Positions 31,467 to 42,879 of a DNA stretch of 64,000 nt are shown here, one piece after another; the stretch's first letter is position 1; each line of letters starts with the position of its first letter. The DNA comes from Marchantia polymorpha subsp. ruderalis (Eukaryota > Streptophyta > Marchantiopsida > Marchantiales > Marchantiaceae). The stretch is taken from NCBI GenBank assembly GCA_037833965.1, contig AP031355.1, positions 21,539,501 through 21,603,500 on the forward strand, read 5' to 3'. Below the pieces are notes generated by a model. That model had not been told where the DNA came from and did no database searches. It saw only the letters and a program-made list of their open reading frames with translations. The translations under genes and the position numbers were made by a program.

Positions 31467-32958
31467 TTAATTTACGAACTGACATGTCTTGCGGATTTCA
31501 CCCTCGGTGCCAGTGAGCACACCAAGGTTTCCCATTTTCACCATGCCAGCGGCGAATTCTGTAAAGAAGCTTGAGCGAGGTTTGGAGAAAGTAGTGACGA
31601 CTTTCTTGCCTACAGGGTTGGTAATGAGGGTGGAGTCGGTAATGAAAATTCCCTTGCCCTGCAGCACATTTTTGTAGTAGGCTCGGTCGAAGGTGTTGGC
31701 TGTGGAGTCGATGAAGATTGTGTTGGTCCTGTTGCCCTCAGGGCAGAGCTTCTTGAGGAAGACAGCGAAGTTCTTGTTCATGGCAGGGTCGGTGTCAGTG
31801 GCATCATCCCTTCCAGTGAAGTTGTAGAGATGGGGGAGGATTCCATTGCAGTGAGACCGACCGATAGTGTGTGCACCTGCACAGAATGCAGCCAGAACAA
31901 ATATCACTCCTGCGCTTGAGGTACCCACCTTTCTGTTCTTAAGCAAAAGAGGATACTTGACCTCGTTGCGTTTTTTATCTTTACGCAAATTAAGTGCAAG
32001 CATCTAAAATGACTGAATGCAAAGAATGCAGACCTGAGAGTGTGATCATTTCTCTGGCACCGAACCCCTTGGCAGCAAAGTTAGCAACGAGCCCACTGAA
32101 GTTGAGCACCGGGAATGGTAGATTTGTGTCAGCCATCAAGGCTGTGGAGTTCACTCCATCTCTGCGACCCAAAGCGACGGTCCAAGTTGGGCCTCCAACC
32201 TGTCGATGCGACGGAGGCAGAAAGATTTGCAAGACTTAGAATTCGAGTGATGGGTACATCCGATGCGAAAATGTGTTAACAAAAACCGATCTGTAAATGT
32301 TGAGAATGCAGCTGGCGGGATGATGGTAAAAGAATGGAGACCGACCTTGGCTGTGGCGTCACGGGCAGCAAGGATGAGAATATCTGCGCAGGACACAACT
32401 CCTGGGCACAAGTGTTCTAGAGCTGCCTTGATTTCATCGATCTCTGCAACTCCTCTGAGGCCGAAGTTTACATGAGCTTCCCTCTCCGCTTGGTTGGTTT
32501 CGGTCGAGTTCAAGAGAACAGAGCCATCGCAGCCCTGGAATCATCAGATAAACAAATATATCATCGGCAACACTCCTCTTAATTACCACTTTCTAGCAAC
32601 ACTTCCTCTGCACTTCTAAAGTCCGGGAAAACGTTCTCAGCAAATAAAATTCTCTTGGAATGTTCACGTCATCAGAAGTTAATACGAATCAGTGTGGATG
32701 TGGATCAAGAATTCGTACCCCGACCCAGCAATCATGGAACTGTAACCTGTTGAAGGCACCAGCAAAGTTTCTGTCCTTCTTGAGGAACTTGGTGACGTAG
32801 GCATCGACGATGGAAGCTGCTTGAGGGCAGCTTTTATGGTAAAAGTCCTCAGACAGACCGGCTGCGTAGGGACTCAACGCACTGCATGCGCAAACTGTTG
32901 CCAAAAGTACAACGCTCACCAAAAGCGCATTGGGGCCATTGGCGCTTGCTGTTGCCAT
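31467..32958 (-). CDS. Class III secretory peroxidase, Prx-3 (4 exons)
   Basis: Secreted haem peroxidase. Coding exons are 32958-32719, 32534-32346, 32199-32034 and 31876-31467, with GT-AG introns of 184, 146 and 157 bp and phases 0, 0, 1, giving 334 residues. The signal peptide starts [16 protein letters not shown]. Distal R71, F74 and H75 in RLQFHDCWV, calcium-site GCDGS, distal Asn103, SCAD and proximal His in LSGAHTIG are present, with eight family cysteines. Exon 4 has DDATDTDP where the sisters have DDANDTDP or DDANDTNP. It is nearly identical to Prx-4; intron lengths are the same in both, which points to recent duplication. No inactivating change is seen. Confidence 0.95.
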
Positions 32959-33273
32959 CTTCGCTCGCTGCAAAGTAAGCTGTTCGCATAGCATCGTACG
33001 AGACAGTTAGAACAGCAGACAATGAATGGGAAGACTTTGTATATCTGACTATGTGCACTCCTTGGTGAATTTAACAGAACAGTCTGTCTGAAAAATGTCA
33101 CTGGACCATCCACCGGAGACTCTGTGAATCATGTTTAGAATACTTGAACTCAAATCGAAAATAGTGTTGCGTAATAATGGTACCTGCTGATGGCACTTCG
33201 TTGCGAGGACAAACAGTTGGGCTCGAAGAATGAGCCAGTGATGATGACCTTCATCAAAGTGGAGGCATTTATA
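32959..33273 (-). promoter_or_regulatory. Prx-3 TATA box and probable 5' UTR intron
   Basis: TATAAATG lies at 33273-33266 on the minus strand. The donor is GCAG/GTACC (intron first base 33183) and the acceptor CTTTGCAG (last base 32968), removing 216 bp. The arrangement matches Prx-2 and Prx-4. Confidence 0.65.
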
Positions 33274-33406
33274 GTTCAGTTGAAATCAACAGCTGCTTGA
33301 GCAGGCGGGCATGAATTCCATCGTGCATGGGATCCTTTCATTTAGGAGGGATAACTGGCCTCAAAAATGCCAGCACACAAAAGTCGGCATATGATGTCGA
33401 CTTTTG

Positions 33407-33446
33407 TCTCAAGCACGAGAGAGAAGGATCTCTCTCGTGCTTGAGA
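33407..33446. repeat. Perfect 18-bp hairpin in the distal Prx-3 promoter
   Basis: Identical to the hairpin at 9896-9935: 18-bp arms and a 4-nt loop, about 450 bp upstream of the ATG. Confidence 0.9.
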
Positions 33447-34095
33447 TGTGCATTGGTAAACGCTTGACTTTTTCTCAAACTTGAGATGAATTCAACGCTT
33501 GCACAGTCCGCATGCTACAGAGAAGGTTTCGTGTGCGCGTTTGCAGAGAGTATCCACTGGAGCGATTTGTTTCGAAGCCCTCAGGTGACATAAGATATTT
33601 CCCTTGAGATATAAATTGCAACGTAATCTCAGGGAACATGCAGCACAGTCGTTACCCAGGATCAATACCTTAACAGAGGTTTGAAGATGTCCTCGTATTG
33701 TGAAAGTGGTATATCGTCAATGGAAACCTTCTCTTGTTTCTGGATGCATGAAAGCCAGCAACATTCAATTTATGTTGCCAGAGATGTGACTAAGTGTTGA
33801 TGGTTACAAACTTCTTTCACAATGTGTCTGAACTGATCATCTTCTTACGGTTGTCTGACCACTGCCTCTCTATCTTGGTTTTGTTCTTAGACATCATGTC
33901 CTCTACTGGTCGGCATCATATTAGAACCAGAAATTGAAGGAATTTCGTGTATGACTCTTTATTACATACTGTGGTCTTTCTGTCATGAGCAATCTCTGGA
34001 GTCCATGTCCGAGCAGGACCCTGAATTGAGGTTCTCACCTGGAAGCATACTTTTTACAAAAATCGTTGCAACATCTCTGGTACTCTGAGTTTATA
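33447..34095. repeat. Prx-3 duplication unit, 5'-side flank (truncated)
   Basis: Collinear with 9936-10575 and 42880-43545. Similarity stops abruptly near 34090, inside the conserved exon-like fragment seen at 10529, so the unit was cut there by rearrangement or by limits of the duplication. Confidence 0.75.
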
Positions 34096-34981
34096 AGATA
34101 ATCCATTCTCGCATCAATCGGAAAAGATTAGGATATCTTGTACATTGACACAGATATGAAGTAAGCAAACAAACTTAAAAAACCTGCCGCTAATCTTGTT
34201 AATGCTTCAAAACTGATCAATAAATTTCATCTCTGTACTCTACAAAACTGAATGCCAAAAATATTTATAAACAATAGGATTGGAACATGACAAGCACCAA
34301 ATCATAACCATTTGACTTTCACATGAAATTGTTGTAATAGATTTTAAGTTTCTCTTTTTGATAAAATTAACACAACAACTCATGGAACTTTTGAAGAAAG
34401 TTGATGTGATGTATGTGACATACAGTCCCAATGTTGGTGCGAAAGCAGTGCCAACTTTTCTACTTTAGAGCTTCTAGTGTATGAATTCCGAAGATAGAAA
34501 TTTCATAATTGGCTTAGATTCCGAACTAGAACTTGTAATACTTTTCATTTTTTGGTTAAGGAGATATAATAACGATACAAATGATCCACTTACTATTTAA
34601 GCAAAACCAGATCAATAGAACTAGTAAAAAAAATTAAAGATCTATCATCCCTTTGGTTCCGAAAGGTGAGTAGAGAGAAGTCAGTCACCCCTTCGATTCC
34701 AAAAGGCGAGAAGAGAGAATTCAGCCACCCAGTAAGTAACAAAGGTGGAGACAAGGAGAAGAAGAGAAACTAGTACAAGAAGAGGAAGAAGAAGCCGAAA
34801 ACCAAGTAGGTAGTATAGTAGTGATTTTTGGATTTATAGGTGTAAAGTAGGATCTGAAATCTGGACTAATCTCAATGATAGGATTGAAGAATTTTTAGGA
34901 GTAAGGGTTTTTGAGTGGACTTTCAACGCCACCGCTTTAGTGAAAGACTCCATTTATTTCAGTGGAGCTTGCAAGTTGGGT
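34096..34981. other. Unassigned repeat-like DNA
   Basis: AT-rich, no coding signal. A short imperfect tandem (CGATTCCAAAAGGCGAG-like units with GAGAGAA) lies at about 34655-34735. It is probably TE-derived because it directly joins an LTR fragment. Confidence 0.4.
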
Positions 34982-35394
34982 TGTAACCTCTGGGTCTTTG
35001 GTGCTGACTCTCATTCAAGTTTACCTCTTATGGCTTTGCGGTAGCGCATCATGGTTCTAGAAATCTAGTATTCATCCTCACAGTCAAAGTCGAAACACTC
35101 ACTCACACAATTACTCAAGGTAACACTACAACTCACACACACATTGACACTCCAAGGTACTAAAAATCATCACTCTTTCATATATGAGATAAATCATTCC
35201 ACATGAACTCTCCAAAATTGCTTGAGAGGTGATACTCTATCTCTCTATTTATAACAATTGAGAAATTACCATTGTAACATGTGGTAATTTCTCCTAACTC
35301 ACTTTTACCTAGGTAAGTTTGACTAACTCACTATACGTGGCAACATGCCATTGGCTTAACTTAAAATCTAGAAGTTTTCGGAATCTGAGTTTGA
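34982..35394 (-). mobile_element. Fragment of a Ty3/gypsy LTR
   Basis: Matches the 59664-60100 part of the gypsy LTR at the right end of the window, starting at the same TG terminus (TGTAACCTC against TGCAACCTC) and sharing TGGCTTTG.GGTAGCGCATC, ACATGTGGTAATTTCTCC and GTGGCAACATGCCATTGG. The LTR's other end is missing; another repeat family takes over at 35395. Confidence 0.8.
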
Positions 35395-36930
35395 TGTGAG
35401 CACAAAATTGTGCTCACATGTCTTTTTACCCTTATGAGAGTTAAAAGTTTGGATTTAAACTCTTGCAAAATTATGCTTGGGGTTTCTGAAAGTTTTGGCA
35501 AGATTCGGAGTTGGTGTGATGGTTAGGGGGCACAAGGTGCGGAAGGCGGCCTTCGGGGCAAGGTCTTTGGCGAAGTGCCTTCGGTGAAGTCCCTTCGGAA
35601 AAGGCCTTCGGCGAAGAAGTGAAACTCTCATAACGTTTTCAATGTGTGACGCCTTGACTCAATTAAGGTATTGTTGGAAAGGCGCGCAACCCGCCTCGCG
35701 ACGCTGGTTCCAACGAGACCAAGAACTCTTGAAACGGATAAGGCATCACCGAGTTAGGAGCGGCGGAAGTTTCTGATATGGAGGGACTTCGGCGGGTTGC
35801 GCGTAGGCGGCCTGCATAGGCAAACGCCTTCGGGCGGAAGAGTAAAACCGTGATAACGTTTTCAATTCTTAACGGTTTGCCTTGGTTAGGGTCTCGTTAG
35901 AAAGGGCTTGACAGGTTCGTTCTAACGAGCCCAAGAACGCTTGGAACAGATGAGGACTTAAGGAGTTATGACTATCGGAAGATACGTAGACGTCTGCCTT
36001 CGGCGGAAGGAGTTTGCTTCCGCCGGGGATTCCGCCTACGCAGAAGGGAGTTCGACTTTTGTCCTATTCGCGGACGAACGCCTTCGGCGGTTGCAGGCCT
36101 TCGGCGAAGCAGTAAAACCGGCATATATTTTTCAATTCTTAGCGGTTATACTTGATTCGGGTCTCGTTGGAAAGAACGCAACGCGCTGGTTCCAACGAAA
36201 CCAAGATCTCTTGAAACGGATCAGTCATCACTGAGTTATGAGCGTCGAAAGCGGCTGTCATGGTTAGACGAGAATCTTTTGACGTTAACATATAGAGGGG
36301 CCTTCGGCGTTAACAGTTAGAGGGGCCTTTGGCCCAAGGCGCTGCGCATAGGCAAACGCCTTTGGCGGAAGAGTAAAACCGTCATAACTTTCTCCATTCC
36401 TAACGGTTGGACTTAGTTAGGGGCTCGTTGAAAAGAGCTCGACGCGCTCGTTCCAACGAGCCCAAAAACGGTTCAAACAAAGCACGGATCTGTGAGTTAT
36501 GAGCGTCGGGGGTGACTGCTATAGATAGGCAAAGGTGCGAAAGAGTGTCTTCGGAGGGGGGATGCCTTCGGCGTTGCGCGGAAGAAGATTTCGAACGGCG
36601 GATGTTGACGTGGTCATAAATAAAAACTATACATGTGTGGCAATGGCGGAGGCGTGAAGTCAGGCGTGAAAATAGGACGGCGGGGCATGAAGTCGCACAT
36701 GGGAATCAGTCCGTTGCCCATCATCGCGGGAACGGCATTCACGCGGCCTGTGGGTGACTCGGCCCTTGGACGTTGGAGAGGATTATTCGGCTTTCGAGCT
36801 GAGATTGTGTGGTGTGCCATTGTGTGGAGACGCTGGTGGGATTGGTCGGAGGAATAGAGTCTGGACGTGAGTGATTTTCGCAGGGAAATGGTGAGGATTA
36901 GGAGGGTAGTGTGGAGAGTTCGAAGTATTT
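35395..36930. repeat. CGCCTTCGGCG-rich repeat family with palindromic start, copy 1
   Basis: Begins with an 11-bp palindrome (TGTGAGCACAA, AA, then its complement) and runs to GTGTGGAGAGTTCGAAGTA at about 36930. A second copy lies at 49009-50345. Inside are three to four monomers of about 210-275 bp, each ending ...GAGTTATGAGCGTCG and holding a CTCGTTRGAA...TTCYAACGAG hairpin. The same monomers occur in the LTRs of the TGTGGTAACCCAC family, so the two families share sequence. Open frames here are repeat artefacts. Confidence 0.7.
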
Positions 36931-37800
36931 AGTATTATTTAGTGATATATTGGTCATTTTCAGATCATGGCTTTAATCTGCAAAGTGATATATTGGTCAT
37001 TTGCAGCTCATGGCTTTAATTTGCAAAGTGATATATTGGTCATTTGCAGCTCATGGCTTTAATCTGCAAAGGTGATTTACGGTGGATACATAGTGAATAT
37101 AGCCCAAGCAATCAAGCATTCAAACACATTTTATTATCATACAGGTGAGAGGCCATCATTAAGTCTTTATAATCACTTTGAAGAACTGTTAGTGACTTCC
37201 ATGAGTGACTTTTAAAAATATATTCGACCAAACGACACTGTAGTCAGGATAACGCAACTTGTTTCGATACATGGCTATTGTTTTGGAATCATGGATATCC
37301 TGTTATCGAAACTTAGTACCAATAACAAGAGCGAAACGTTTTGAAGACTACGTGTAGTTTGGCAATATCTGGAATTTCTTTTCAGTTTAAAGCTGAAAAG
37401 TTCAGATTTTATCATGCTAAACGTTTCTGATCTTCCTTATACAATACAATAATTGCCTTCCGTGTTCCGTTCACATAGTAGCAGAGCTGTTGCAACGACA
37501 AATGGATAATATGTGTTTGCAGGTGAGGATTACAGTTTATGCTCAGAGATTGGATGCAGACGTTTAGGATGACAGAAGGACCATATTATGAACCATATTA
37601 TTGTGGTTCTATTACGAGGTCAATAAGATTTTGTAGTCAAGGACATGATGGCTTCGAATATAAGCAAACTATAGAGGCAGTCTTCAACCATGTTTAGTTT
37701 ATTTTCCAAAAAAAAATAAACTTAAATAAGATTTTCATAATCATCCATCCTGGCAGAATCTCAAATATTGCTGGCGCTTAGCATCCAGATAAACTCTTAG
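36930..37800. repeat. Inverted copy of the window's left edge (about 85-935)
   Basis: Read as reverse complement it follows 935 down to about 85. For example, GCAGATTAAAGCCATGAGCT at 898 and the CTGGATGCATAAGCGCC-like motif at 120 recur here in reverse. It stops before the point where a peroxidase ATG would be expected, so no gene accompanies it. Confidence 0.8.
36942..37070. repeat. 43-bp tandem triplication at the inverted-copy boundary
   Basis: Three units of 43 bp starting GTGATATATTGGTCAT at 36942, 36985 and 37028. The corresponding sequence at 893-935 is single-copy, so the tripling happened at or near the breakpoint. Confidence 0.92.
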
Positions 37801-38045
37801 TTTTCTTCGACGAATTGCCACTTTCACAAACCATGAATTCTTCAGTTCCAAGTAATTACAGTGGGTGCAAGGTAAGAAGAGAGCTTGCACCTCGGTAGTC
37901 TGGTCTGCAGCTGTCTTCCAGTCTCCTCGCCATCCACAGTCCAACAAGGAGTCCCTGTTTTTCCATGTTATGGCTCTGACAGTTTGTTAAATATATAATC
38001 AATAGAACCGTCATAACTTCATACATGATAATAATAATATTACCA

Positions 38046-40685
38046 AAATTTTGGGTTTATATTTCATAATACAAGTAAGAATAATCAAATTTTTAAAGTT
38101 TTATATAAGAAAAAGGTCATATAGAATTGTTATAAGTTAAATAATTTTACATCCAACATTCCGATAAATGAAGTACATAATATTGTGAGAGCATACAAAA
38201 AAATGTTTTTCACAATATTAACTATCGTCGCCCTTTCCATGAGTAGTTACCAACGTCTTTGATTAGATCAGCTGTGTGATCAGAGCATATTTTCCGGTTT
38301 CGATTGCACGTCTTTCCATATTTTTTAGCTTCAAATAAACGAGTGATTCGAGAGATCAATAGATGGTTGTTACCAATATATATATATATATATATATATA
38401 TTTGTACCGAGAGAGCGATCACATCGTGTGTTCCAAGGACTGCCAGTTTCTTCACTACTTGCTCGCCTAGAAATATGGCACGAGGTGCGTCAAGTTAAGA
38501 TGTCCAGCTTCAATTTCAGCCCAAGTTGCCAGCTCGTTTGCCAATCTACTCTTCCCGAACTGGCTCGACACATCTCAACAACTTCCCATGTTCTCTAGTA
38601 CCATTCAGGATTCATGGAAGTGTACTATCCGTACAGAGGAAAAATGGTTATATGGTCACTGAGGTAACTGTGGAATCCAGAGTAGGTTCAAGGGTCTAGG
38701 CCATGAGTCATAAAACCTGGTGTTCTATTTTCAGACGCCAAAATTAACCTGGACACTTTTTCACAAAGACGGCGGGCCACAGCGAGCTCCTGCGCACGCC
38801 CATGGTTGCAAAGCATTTGGACGCTAGAAGGGGTCGTCTTAGAGGGGAGGAGTGAATCCGATTAGTAGATTTCGAAAAATCACGTCGTAAACTGCTTCAT
38901 GACAAAAAGCGTGAGAATTCTGGAGTTAGATTAGGACAAATCAGGAGTGCAAATGCGCATCGCATGAAAATCTTTTTTAAAGCACTAGGTGCTTCTTCCT
39001 TAAAAATAAAAATCTTTTTTAAATCTTAATCGACATAGAGACCGACAGACATCAGCGAGACGAAGATTATTGCATCAGTTACTGCGCGCTGTGGCTGATT
39101 ACTGCTTCATCACACAAGTGGTCATCAAATGGTCGAACCGTTAGTTCTGGCCAACTCATGGACTACATTCAGGGCTATATAATCGTGAAATACCGGAACT
39201 TGGAACCGGAACCGGAATCTTTGATAAGCTTTTAACAGAGATTGCGTTAGCAAGCACAACGACATCGATTCCACAACGCTGTCTTCGGACGCAAAGTTTA
39301 CATTCTCTCCATTACAGACCGTCTGCTCACAGTCTTGCACATCGCGTAATCTGATATCTGGTACGGATTTGTATGAAAAGTATACTCTGATCACAAGCGC
39401 TGGCGTATTTAACAACGGAAGGCGGTTACAAACATCGATCATTCATTCATTCTTTGACCATGTCTACTTCAACTGTATCTCCCACAGTACTCTCTCTTCT
39501 GCTACTTTTCCTACATATTCAACGCTATATTCAGGATCTGCTTTATGATACTTGTATGTTTTTGGGCCTCTCAAATTTTCGCTTTCCTTGAAAGGACTGA
39601 AAAATTGCAAAGCTATGTCCGCAAGATTTAGTTTCGCCACATAAAAACTCTAAATCGGAGGGAAGTTGTTAAGCATTTCCAAGAGTTTACGGTCCTTCAT
39701 TCTTTACGTCAACTAGCAAAAGTCTCAAAACTTAGTCAATACGTCTTTTATCATTCATCGGAAAATAACTTCTATCACTCTGATATTAGTTATATTATGA
39801 TTATTAGCTGAGATTTCTAACCAAATGTTAGGACTTCCAGATTATCAACATTATACGTAGATAATTGTTTCTATAGTAATAGCCATGTATTGTAATGCCT
39901 GTCCATGGGCTGCAGAGCTCGGAATGTCATCTATTAGGCAAGCAGATGCGTCCTCTCATGCCCTTAGCAGTCGGTGTCAGAAACCAAAGCCAGAGCTCTC
40001 AAAACAAGTATCATTGTTATCTATGTTGAACTTTCGTTTATTATCGTGATGCCCTCACACTGTAATCTGGTCTAAATTAGTGGTATATGCCAGAAGATCG
40101 TACTCGTGATTATGGAAGCTTATTCTGTGAGCGTGTCGATATCGCCTCCACAATTTGCTTTTGTAATTAATAACGAAAAGGAAAGGTACCTTTCCAGATT
40201 CAAGTTCCGGTGTCAGACCCTGACGAGAAGGGCTAATTGTTAAGTGCATCAGTTCCTATACACAATTTTTTTAATTCAGAAGCCACATCTGAAGGCTGAA
40301 TCGACCCTTCCAGATTCCTGGGATCTTAGTCAAGAGCAATTGTGCTCTTCACGAAAAAATTTCCCGAAGCTATCTTCAAGTGCAGCTGTTAGAATAGCTT
40401 TTCATATGAAGAAAGCTATTATGAAAGGCCTCGCTCGCGCATACAAACATCAGTCCATCCAAATCCATGAAAATCAGCAAGTTTCTGCCACGGGTTATGT
40501 TAGAAGTTGTATCGGAATATTTTGAATTCACAAACTGGCCATAAACTTGTTCATCGAGTCTTTCACGTCTGCGCAAATTATTTTATTCTTCTCAAAAGAA
40601 TCAGTCTCTGGAGAAACTTACATTCGACAATCCCTGACGAATCTCTGGAACCTCTCTAATCCAACCTCTTCGTTCCAATTTGCAG
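38046..40685. repeat. Prx-4 duplication unit, 3'-side flank
   Basis: Collinear with 28268-31217. Compared with that copy it lacks about 375 bp (29195-29570 equivalent) and carries a (TA)n tract at about 38376-38401. No gene is confirmed. Confidence 0.75.
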
Positions 40686-40807
40686 CAGTTGTAGACTATG
40701 ACGTACATCCCTTTCCTACGTTTGGTGGAATGAGTCCTAACGGAGGAAGCTCAAACATCCAGAGCAGGGCAAGATCCTCGCGAATCTACAAATGGAGCTT
40801 ATTATGA
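40686..40807 (+). other. Conserved exon-like open frame facing Prx-4
   Basis: Third copy of the frame at 7707. In this copy the frame is open from about 40547 to 40807 (86 codons) and ends SSRIYKWSLL, TGA. Confidence 0.3.
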
Positions 40808-40939
40808 TGTTCTGGAAATGATTAAATGAATCTATCTATTCTATTCTATCAATCTGTCAAGAATGCTGTGAGACTAAAAGTCCCCGACCTGTTTCTAATT
40901 GAATTGATCTAAAACGTGTCGAGTGCTTGGAAGGATCTA

Positions 40940-42431
40940 TTAATTTACGAACTGACATGTCTTGCGGATTTCACCCTCGGTGCCAGTGAGCACACCAAGG
41001 TTTCCCATTTTCACCATGCCAGCGGCGAATTCTGTAAAGAAACTTGAGCGAGGTTTGGAGAAAGAAGTGACGACTTTCTTGCCTACAGGGTTGGTAATGA
41101 GGGTGGAGTCAGTGATGAAAATTCCCTTGCCCTGCAGCACATTTTTGTAGTAGGCTCTGTCAAAGGTGTTGGCTGTGGAGTCGATGAAGATTGTGTTGGT
41201 CCTGTTGCCCTCAGGGCAGAGCTTCTTGAGGAAGACAGCGAAGTTCTTATTCATGGCAGGGTTGGTGTCATTGGCATCATCCCTTCCGGTGAAGTTGTAG
41301 AGATGGGGGAGGATTCCATTGCAGTGAGACCGACCGATAGTGTGTGCACCTGCACAGAATGCAGCCAGAACAAATATCAGTTCTGCCCTTGAGGTACCCA
41401 CCTTTCTGTTCTTAAGCAAAAGAGGATACTTGACTTCGTTGCGTTTTTTATCTATACGCAAATTCAGTGCAAGCAGCTAAAATGACAGAATGCAAGGAAT
41501 TCAGACCTGAGAGTGTGATCATTTCTCTGGCACCGAACCCCTTGGCAGCAAAGTTAGCAACGAGCCCACTGAAGTTGAGCACAGGGAATGGTAGATTTGT
41601 GTCAGCCATCAAGGCTGTGGAGTTCACTCCATCTCTGCGACCCAATGCGACGGTCCAAGTTGGGCCTCCAACCTGTCGATGCGACGGAGGCAGAAAGATG
41701 CGCAAGACTTAGAATTCGAGAGATTGGTAGATCCGATGCGAAAATGTGTCAACAAAAATCGATCTGTAAATGTTGAGTATGCAGCTGGCGGGATGATGGT
41801 AAAAGAATGGAGACCGACCTTGGCTGTGGCGTCACGGGCAGCAAGGATGAGAATATCTGCGCAGGACACAACTCCTGGGCACAAGTGTTCTAGAGCTGCC
41901 TTGATTTCATCGATCTCTGCAACTCCTCTGAGGCCGAAGTTCACATGAGCTTCCCTCTCCGCTTGGTTGGTTTCGGTCGAGTTCAAGAGAACAGAGCCAT
42001 CGCAGCCCTGGAATCATCAGATAAACAAATATATCATCGGCAACACTCCTCTTAATTACCACTTTCTAGCAGCACTTCCTCAGCACTTCTAAGGTCCGGG
42101 AAAACGTCCTCAGCAAATAAAATTCTCTTGGAATGTTCACGTCATCAGAAGTTAATACGAATCAGTGTGGATGTGGATCAAGAATTCGTACCCCGACCCA
42201 GCAATCATGGAACTGTAACCTGTTGAAGGCACCAGCAAAGTTTCTGTCCTTCTTGAGGAACTTGGTGACGTAGGCATCGACGATGGAAGCTGCTTGAGGG
42301 CAGCTTTTATGGCAAAAGTCCTCAGACAGACCGGCTGCGTAGGGACTCAACGCACTGCATGCGCAAACTGTTGCCAAAAGTACAACGCTCACCAAAAGCG
42401 CATTGGGGCCATTGGCGCTTGCTGATGCCAT
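40940..42431 (-). CDS. Class III secretory peroxidase, Prx-4 (4 exons)
   Basis: Secreted haem peroxidase. Coding exons are 42431-42192, 42007-41819, 41672-41507 and 41349-40940 (GT-AG, introns 184, 146 and 157 bp), giving 334 residues. Signal peptide, [23 protein letters not shown] and LSGAHTIG are all intact. Odd: the conserved tyrosine at residue 40, in the F-Y-x-x-SCP motif, is cysteine (SEDFCHKSCPQ). This puts an unpaired ninth cysteine four residues before the first disulphide cysteine, which could affect folding or allow dimer formation (inference). Exon 4 has DTNPAMNKN rather than DTDPAMNKN. Otherwise it is almost the same as Prx-3, 9.5 kb away on the same strand. Confidence 0.95.
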
Positions 42432-42745
42432 CTTCGCTCGCTGCAAAGTAAGCTGTTCTCATAGCATCGTACGAGACAGTTAGAACAGCAGACAATGAAT
42501 GGGAAGACTTTGTAAATCTGACTATGTGCACTCCTTAGTGAATTTAACAGAACAGTCTGTCTGAAAATGTCACTGGACCATCCACCGGAGACTCTGTGAA
42601 TCATGTTTAGAATACTTGAACTCAAATCGAAAATAGTGTTGCGTAATAATGGTACCTGCTGATGGCACTTCGTTGCGAGGAGAAACAGTTGGGCTCGAAG
42701 AATGAGCCAGTGATGATGACCTTCATCAAAGTGGAGGCATTTATA
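42432..42745 (-). promoter_or_regulatory. Prx-4 TATA box and probable 5' UTR intron
   Basis: TATAAATG lies at 42745-42738 (minus strand). Donor GCAG/GTACC (intron from 42655) and acceptor CTTTGCAG (to 42441) remove 215 bp. Confidence 0.65.
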
Positions 42746-42879
42746 GTTCTGTTGAAATGAACAGTTGCTTGAGCAGGCGGGCATGATTTCCATCGTGCAT
42801 GGGATCCTTTCATTTAGGAGGGATAACTGGCCTCGAAAATGCCAGCAGACAAAAGTCGGCATATGATGTCGATTAGGAG

